The translations under genes were made by a program, and so were the position numbers. A model generated the notes under the pieces. It searched no databases. It saw only the letters and a list, made by a program, of their open reading frames with translations, and was not told the DNA's origin. Shown in pieces: positions 58,669 through 64,000 of a stretch of DNA of 64,000 bases. Every line of letters begins with the position of its first letter. The first letter of the stretch is position 1. Source of the stretch: Bryum argenteum (taxonomy: Eukaryota; Streptophyta; Bryopsida; Bryales; Bryaceae); contig CM073321.1 in the NCBI GenBank assembly GCA_037043015.1, forward strand, positions 22,813,001 to 22,877,000. The letters are read 5' to 3'.

Positions 58669-58902
58669 TGTCATGGGCCAAGGCCTCGTTGATAAGCTCG
58701 GATGTTCACTCGCTATTAATTTTATAAATAGAACTTCGGCAGTAGAGCTAAAGTATAGCCTCGGCAGTAGAGCTAAAGTATAGCCTCGGCAGTTGAGCCA
58801 AGAGTTTAGTATACAAGGGACTCTTATTCATTGTAAACCAAAGTCTTGGATCAATATATTTCTTTTGTAGTTTTTGCTTGTTTTGACAGCTAGACTCTTA
58901 CA
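58669..58902 (+). repeat. 5' LTR of the self-priming element
   Basis: From TGTCATGGGCC to GACTCTTACA. The TATA-like box is TATACAA (58810-58816), one base off the version in the 3' LTR. The predicted transcript start is at about 58841. Confidence 0.93.
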
Positions 58903-58904
58903 TA

Positions 58905-58915
58905 ATCCAAGACTT
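58905..58915 (+). other. Self-complementary primer binding site
   Basis: ATCCAAGACTT lies two bases after the LTR and is the exact reverse complement of AAGTCTTGGAT at 58841-58851 and 63853-63863. That 11-mer lies about 30 bp after the TATA box, so it should be the 5' end of the RNA. This is the Tf1-type self-priming arrangement, with no tRNA primer. Confidence 0.85.
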
Positions 58916-59095
58916 CTCTTGATTTTCTGAAGGGCTTCATCCTCCCTTGTTTTTTCAAACGACAAAAGTAGGACATTGATTAGATTGAGGAACTTATCCA
59001 CCCTCGTGGTAGTGATTGAAGATAGCCACGAAACCGGACGCATTTGAAGGCTTTGCGAAGCCTGAAGAGTTGATTGAGAGGTGTTGCTTTTTGAG

Positions 59096-60280
59096 ATGGA
59101 GAACGCCCGGATGATCGATGATGAGATTGCTTGCAGCAGCAGCGCGCATGGAGAAATTACGGCGGAAGACTATCAACAGAGATCGTGAGGTTGCGCACAC
59201 AACTTCAAGCTTCTCGATGGGCGAGAAGTTGGCTATCGAGCGATTGGTTGCACAACATCGCGCAGGCTGGCTCCAAATGGGCCGGACAATTCACGAGTTT
59301 AGGAGGTCCGTCTTCATCGCAGATGATGCCGCAATCGATGCAAAGAACAATATGGAGGAACTGCCGTCGCATTGCGCAAGCGATTGCCGATATTTCAAAG
59401 TTTGACGGGAGTCGCAAGGCCTACCCGATATGGAAGGTCGAAGCGGATAACAAGCTTCAATTGATGGAGTCAGACTTGGTACACCTCAAGATCAAGCCGC
59501 ATACTTGTTTTCGAGGATGGACGCGAAAGGCGCAGATGATGGTAGTATCTTTCTACCAAAATCAACGTGGTTGCAATGCGGCGACTTTTATTCAACATCT
59601 TGACAAATTTACATCGACCGAATGCGGAAGTGCTGGCATTGAATCGGCTTCAAGCAATGAAGCAGGGTAGGGAGTCATTCGCAACATTCTTGCCCAAGTT
59701 TGAGAAGGAGCTTGGTAAGAGTCAACTTACCATGGTTCCGGATATGGTGAAGATAGGATATCTTCGCGGTGCTCTCAACTCAGAGATGCAACGCGCGATG
59801 ATTAGACCTGTGACAGACATTGATTATGGTATGTTTGCCCAAGCTTTGTTGGCGGTCGGCTCTCAACTTGATTGCTTGCAATATCAGAAGGGTCGTGCAG
59901 CTCCGATCGCGACATCAAATCGCGTGTGGCCAGATGGAGATGAGATGGATTGGATGCCTACAGTCCAAATTAGCAAGCTTCGGAGACGTCTGACTTTGGA
60001 GGAACAACAACGGTGTCGCCAAGAGGGACACTGTTTTTTATGTTTGAAGCGAGGCCACCGTGCAAATGACTGTTCATCAAAGCAAGGTGAAGGCAATGAA
60101 AAGAAGAAGAAAGATAGCGCGGACAAAACTTCGATAGTGCGCGCAGTGAGAAAGAAGAGCAATGTCAAGACAGAGGAGGTCAAAGAGATGGAGAGTTGTG
60201 ACTCTGATGTAGAGTCGGAAAACGAGCAGCTTCCGGCATAAGACTCAGTCGGAGGCGTGTAGGCAGGTTGTCAAAGTTGA
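59096..60280 (+). pseudogene. Gag of the self-priming element
   Basis: The capsid-like region is split by a frameshift near 59570. SRKAYPIWKVEADNKLQLME lies in one frame and LHRPNAEVLALNRLQAMKQG in the next. At about 60030-60071 there is the zinc knuckle CFLCLKRGHRANDC. The C-terminus is charged (GNEKKKKDSADKTS). Under TAR=Gln it runs through TAA 60239-60241 and TAG 60260-60262 to TGA 60278-60280. Confidence 0.75.
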
Positions 60281-63200
60281 AGAATCTAGGAGACAGCTTA
60301 GACACGGGTGGTATGTATGTTGATGTTTTAATAAACTCAATTATATCTACTCGTGCTTTGTGTGATTCTGGATGCCAATGCTTTGCAACTGTGTCTGAGC
60401 AATTTGTTCGACGGAGAGGGTTGAATGCGTCATCTATTCAACCTAGATCTTTGGAGCAAGTTACGACAATGAAGAAGCGGCCTATGATTTGCCAAATTGC
60501 AAATTTTATGGCCGATATTGATGGTATGGAGGAGAAGATTGTTGCCTATGTTATTCCATGACAGATAGATGATATAATCTTGGGAAAAGGTTGGATGGAG
60601 CGACATGATGCAAGTGTTCGACCTGCTAAAGAAGAGGTTTGCATTCGAAAACCTTTCAAGATGATTGTGAAGACTCGACCGATTACGTTGGAACCAATGC
60701 AAGAGATACGTGCATCAGTGATTCAAACTTTGCAGAGAAGCGGTGAACCAGTAGAGGTTTTTAGTGCCAGCTTGGTTAACATCCAGAAGGCACTACAACA
60801 GAAGGTGTATAGGGACCCGGCACAACATGCTCCCGACTCATCATGCCGCTTATTGACGCGCTTTTAATCGACAAGATGCAAAGTCGTTGCCCCCGCATAG
60901 GAAAGGGGTTGATCACGAGATCAATCTTATTGAAGGGAAGACTAATGATGACATCCCTGTCATGCCGCTGTATCAGATGTCCAAGGATCAATTATTAGTT
61001 TTGCGCAAGACCCTTACGGAGTTGTTGGATAATGGATTTATTCGCGTAAGTAATTCACCTGCAGCAGCTCCGGTCATATTTGTGAAGAAACCTGGCGGAG
61101 GATTGCGATTCTGTGTTGACTATCGGCGATTGAATGAGATGAGTCGGAAGGACAACTATCCGATTCCGCGCATTGATGAGACGTTAAGATCCATTGCTGC
61201 AGCCAAATATATCTCCAAGGTTGATGTAATCTCTGCGTTTCATCGGATACGTGTGAAAGAAGGTGACGAGTGGAAGACGGCGTTCAAAACACGCTTTGGC
61301 TTATATGAGTGGTTGGTCACACCGTTTGGACTGACGGGCGCACCTGCAACTTTTCAGCGATATATCAATTGGATACTTCGCGACGAATTGGATATATGCT
61401 GCTCCGCATATATTGATGACGTGGTGATCTATAGTGATACTCAAAAAGAACATCGTGATGCAGTTCTCAGGATCATCCGTAAGCTTGCTAACGCAGGGCT
61501 TCAACTTGATTTTGATAAGAGCGAGTTTGAAGCAGGCACTATTAAGTATCTTGGATATTTGGTGAAGACCACCTTAATGCAAAAGGTGGACGGACTTTGG
61601 CATGCGGTTGCTTATTTCTCGAAGAAACACAGTCCAGCGGAGTCCAATTATCCGATTCATGACAAGGAAATGCTAGCAGTTGTACATTGCATCCGCGAGT
61701 GGCGTACATTACTTGTTGGCCAACATTTTGAAGTAAGTTCAGATCATCACAAATTGGCTTATTTTCAGAAGAAGCAACATTTGAGTGAGAGGCAAATGCG
61801 TTGGGCCTACGAGTTGAATGATTTTGACTTTGAGATCGTGCACAAGCCTGGCAAGGATCAAGTTCAATCGGATGCACTTTCTCGTCGGGAACAAGATCTT
61901 CCCCAACACGCAGATGATGATCGAATCATGAATCGATATCATCAGCTTTTGGACGGAGATGATGGCGCTTTGAAGGTTGTCGCTAAATCCGCATAGATCA
62001 CAGATGGTGATGCAGATTCAGAGAAAGAGGCTCCTGCTACAGAGTCGATAATGACCCCGCGTCCCATATGTCCATTTATTGACGCAGAGATGATTGCATT
62101 ATGGGATGTTGCCCTGCAAACAAATCATCGTCATTGGAAGATGCGAAAGGCGGTTATGGATGGTGAGCGCCGACTACCTAAAGAATGGGGCTTACCTATC
62201 ACGATTAGTGAGTGTTACGTAGATTCGGTCATCGATTGCGTTGGCGTGGACGAATATGGATTCCGGCGCACGAACCTCTTGGGGCGCGTTTGATCCAATC
62301 TACTCATGATTTCACCACTAGCGGGACATCCAGGTCGTGAGGGTGCGCGTGACTTGATTGCACGTGAATATCGTGGCCTGGGTTGACACAAGATGTTCGG
62401 AGATTTATGCGAATCGCAACGCGTGTGTGGAAAATCGAAGATTTGGCGGGAGCAGAAGCAAGGGTTACTAAAACCTTTGCCAATTCCGGCACGGATTTGG
62501 ACTGAGCTCTCCATTGATTTTATTACCGGATTGGCACCAAGCAGCGACTGTACAAATATCATGGTTGTGACAGACCTTTTGTCCAAATCTATCATTGCTG
62601 TGCCTATGAAGAGAATTCCTGCACTTGATGTGGCTCACAAACATTTAGAGCAAGTTTTTCAGCATCACGGATTGCCTGCAGCAATTGTATCGGATTGTGG
62701 TAGTCAATTTGTTAGTCTGCTTTGGACAGAAGTATGCAGATTGATGAAGATTACGCGTCGGTTGTCGACAGCTTTCCATCCGGAGACAGATGGTGCAACA
62801 GAGAGGGCGAATCAAGAGCTTGAAACATATCTTCGTATTTTCACGACATTTGAGCAAGCGATTGGGCTTTTCGATTTGCCGATCGCGATGATGGCGTTGA
62901 ATAATCATGTGTCGCGATCTATAGGTATGTCGCATTTTTATGACTCACGGTTATCATCATTCGGTCATGAATATTACTATACCCGAGGAGGCGTTTCTTC
63001 GTTGTCACCGGCGGAAAAAGGACGCAAGCTTGTTGAGCATCGGCGTAATTCAAGTGAATCGGCAACAACGGCAATGGCCATTGCGCAAGAGACTCAAGAA
63101 CGTCGACCAAATACACGACGGCTTTCGGTGGCGAGGATTTTCGTCCGGGTGATCGTGTGTGGTTGAAGTTGAAGAACATCAACACGTCCCGGCCAATCAA

Positions 63201-63490
63201 GAAGCTTGAATGGATTGCTCTTCCTTATCGTGTATTGGAGTGCGTAGGTACACATGCGGTTCGTTTGAATACACCGTCAGGTATTCATCCTGTTTTTCAT
63301 GTGAGTTTAGTGAAGAAGGCAGCTGAGGATCCGTTGCCTTCCCAACTATCTCATGATAATGAGCCCGGTGTTGTTTTGAGCAATCCCGCTTTCGAGGCAT
63401 CCACTAGCGAGGACGAGTATGCTGTTGAAAGAGTGTTGCAACATCGACGTCGTGGGCGCGGTTGGCAACTACTTGTAAAGTGGACATGAT
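60245..63490 (+). pseudogene. Pol of the self-priming element, decayed
   Basis: The protease has CDSG (about 60361). The RT at 60900-61560 is well preserved: LRFCVDYRRLNEMSRKDNYP, KVDVISAFHRIRV and the YIDD active site. It then jumps at about 61566 straight to RNase H (DGLWHAVAYFSKKHSPAESN), so the RT connection and the start of RNase H are deleted. Integrase follows with frameshifts near 62290, 62350 and 62990 (LSIDFITGLAPSSDCTNIMV, SDCGSQFVSLLW, AFHPETDGATERANQELE). In-frame TGA occurs at about 60559 (VIP-TGA-QIDD). Not functional. Confidence 0.85.
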
Positions 63491-63610
63491 GGCCGGAGCC
63501 TACTTGGGAACCTGTTTGCCAATTACAAAATGTCATGGCCTTAGACGATTACGAGCGCTTGTTGCGCGCGTCTGGTACTGATATTCCTTGGGCACATTCT
63601 CTTGTATGAC
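63400..63610 (+). pseudogene. Chromodomain at the Pol C-terminus
   Basis: DEYAVERVLQHRRRGRGWQL, then LVKWT-TGA-WPEPTWEPVCQL: a classical chromodomain core in which the Gly codon GGA has become TGA (63487-63489). Such domains steer integration to marked chromatin. A genuine nonsense mutation under any code considered here. Confidence 0.8.
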
Positions 63611-63630
63611 ACTTGTTAATTCATCAGCAC

Positions 63631-63651
63631 AAGAGGAGGAGGAGGAGGAGG
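63631..63651 (+). other. Polypurine tract
   Basis: AAGAGGAGGAGGAGGAGGAG and one more G, four bases upstream of the 3' LTR. Priming site for plus-strand DNA. Confidence 0.9.
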
Positions 63652-63655
63652 CATT

Positions 63656-63914
63656 TGTCATGGGCCAAGGCCTCGTTGATAAGCTCGGATGTTCACTCGC
63701 TATTAATTTTATAAATAGAACTTCGGCAGTAGAGCTAAAGTATAGCCTCGGCAGTAGAGCTAAAGTATAGCCTCGGCAGTAGAGCTAAAGTATAGCCTCG
63801 GCAGTTGAGCCAAGAGTTTAGTATATAAGGGACTCTTATTCATTGTAATCCAAAGTCTTGGATCAATATATTTCTTTTGTAGTTTTTGCTTGTTTTGACA
63901 GCTAGACTCTTTCA
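63656..63914 (+). repeat. 3' LTR of the self-priming element
   Basis: From TGTCATGGGCC to GACTCTTTCA. It has three copies of the 25-bp unit and an intact TATATAA (63822-63828). Confidence 0.93.
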
Positions 63915-64000
63915 GTGAGTATTATTATATAAACCGCTCTTTATCTATTTAAAGGCCCAAAGATGTTCTTTGCATTATCCACGACAAAATGGATCATGCG

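Larger units (their letters stand above)
58669..63914 (+). mobile_element. Self-priming Ty3/gypsy chromovirus inserted in the unit II gene
   Basis: 5246 bp with LTRs of 234 bp (58669-58902) and 259 bp (63656-63914), a primer site complementary to its own LTR, Gag with CCHC knuckle, protease, RT, RNase H, integrase, chromodomain, and an AGG-rich polypurine tract. The LTRs differ by one 25-bp unit (CGGCAGTAGAGCTAAAGTAT repeat, two copies against three) and a few bases. The architecture and integrase resemble fungal/Tf1-type chromoviruses more than the plant-type element at 18330. Confidence 0.95.
57365..64000 (+). pseudogene. Unit II plus-strand gene, interrupted by a retroelement; runs off the window
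   Basis: Exon 1 is 57365-57418 (MASSASDDDWDNRGLSSE, 18 codons). Exon 2 starts at 57499 in phase 0 and is open to 58668, reading TAG 57751-57753 as Gln. After the retroelement (58669-63919 including one TSD copy) the frame resumes at 63920 (REYYYINRSLSI-TAA-RPKDVLCIIHDKMDHA) to the window end. Features: CCSKNCC at about residues 178-184, HKTADGSMMVTTEGIDICA, PPATFYRKKAEA, and the Cys pair ARCATCDK. From memory this is a large uncharacterised family (N-terminal Cys motif, C-terminal RNase-H-like region starting after HDKMDH), abundant in plant genomes; possibly transposase-like. The insertion abolishes it. Confidence 0.75.

Noticed and set aside
1-64000. tRNA, rRNA or other structural RNA genes
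   Set aside because: No cloverleaf with A/B boxes or rRNA core sequence was recognised; only the primer-site complement of tRNA-Met occurs.

Overview
The window is nuclear eukaryotic DNA: GT-AG introns, LTR retrotransposons and no bacterial signals. The strongest result concerns the genetic code. TAA and TAG repeatedly fall inside otherwise open, conserved frames at positions where glutamine is expected, and TGA ends the intact frames. At one homologous Gag codon, one copy of a retroelement has CAA (1556-1558, minus) and the other has TAA (24415-24417, minus). I infer a nuclear code with TAR = Gln and TGA as the only stop. With a plant-type tRNA-Met primer site and plant-like chromoviruses, this points to a green alga of the TAR=Gln ulvophycean orders (Trentepohliales, Cladophorales, Dasycladales). 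That placement is an inference. Gene ends given here use this code.

Layout. 1-3140 is the 5' part of a minus-strand Ty3/gypsy element (Gag, protease, LTR). 3141-14050 holds a terminal exon, a scattered array of CCTCGTATACGAGG palindromes, two 240-bp tandem duplications, a small minus-strand exon and a decayed MULE-like SWIM transposase gene (9899-13671). 14110-33180 is 'unit I' and 39480-64000 is 'unit II', two copies of one unusual architecture. In each, a minus-strand gene points left and a plus-strand gene points right, and the two are separated by a palindrome array, a GC-rich block, a long AT-rich core, a second GC-rich block and a mirrored palindrome array. In unit I the core is split by a complete LTR retrotransposon (18330-25998, TSD CCGAC). 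Between the units lie a 106-bp satellite (33185-35045), a solo LTR (36784-38289, TSD CAACA) and small genes.

Unit II carries the best preserved gene of the window (44233-47866, minus, four exons all in phase 0, 997 codons). Its protein begins MARTKQTA, identical to the start of histone H3. It then has a ParB-like VIDGxHH motif and a C-terminal beta-class DNA-methyltransferase-like region. The truncated unit I copy has a first exon of exactly the same length. The AT-rich cores contain decayed reading frames that align by eye with histones H3, H2B and H2A, again with TAR at Gln positions. The plus-strand gene of unit II belongs to a large uncharacterised protein family. It is interrupted by a self-priming, Tf1-like chromovirus (58669-63914, TSD GTGAG).

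Working model (inference): units I and II are copies of a large, apparently undescribed selfish element. It would encode chromatin-related proteins (H3-tail mimic, histone-fold proteins, ParB/methylase fusion) and carry dense arrays of palindromes resembling binding sites. All homology statements are from reading and memory; no search was run.
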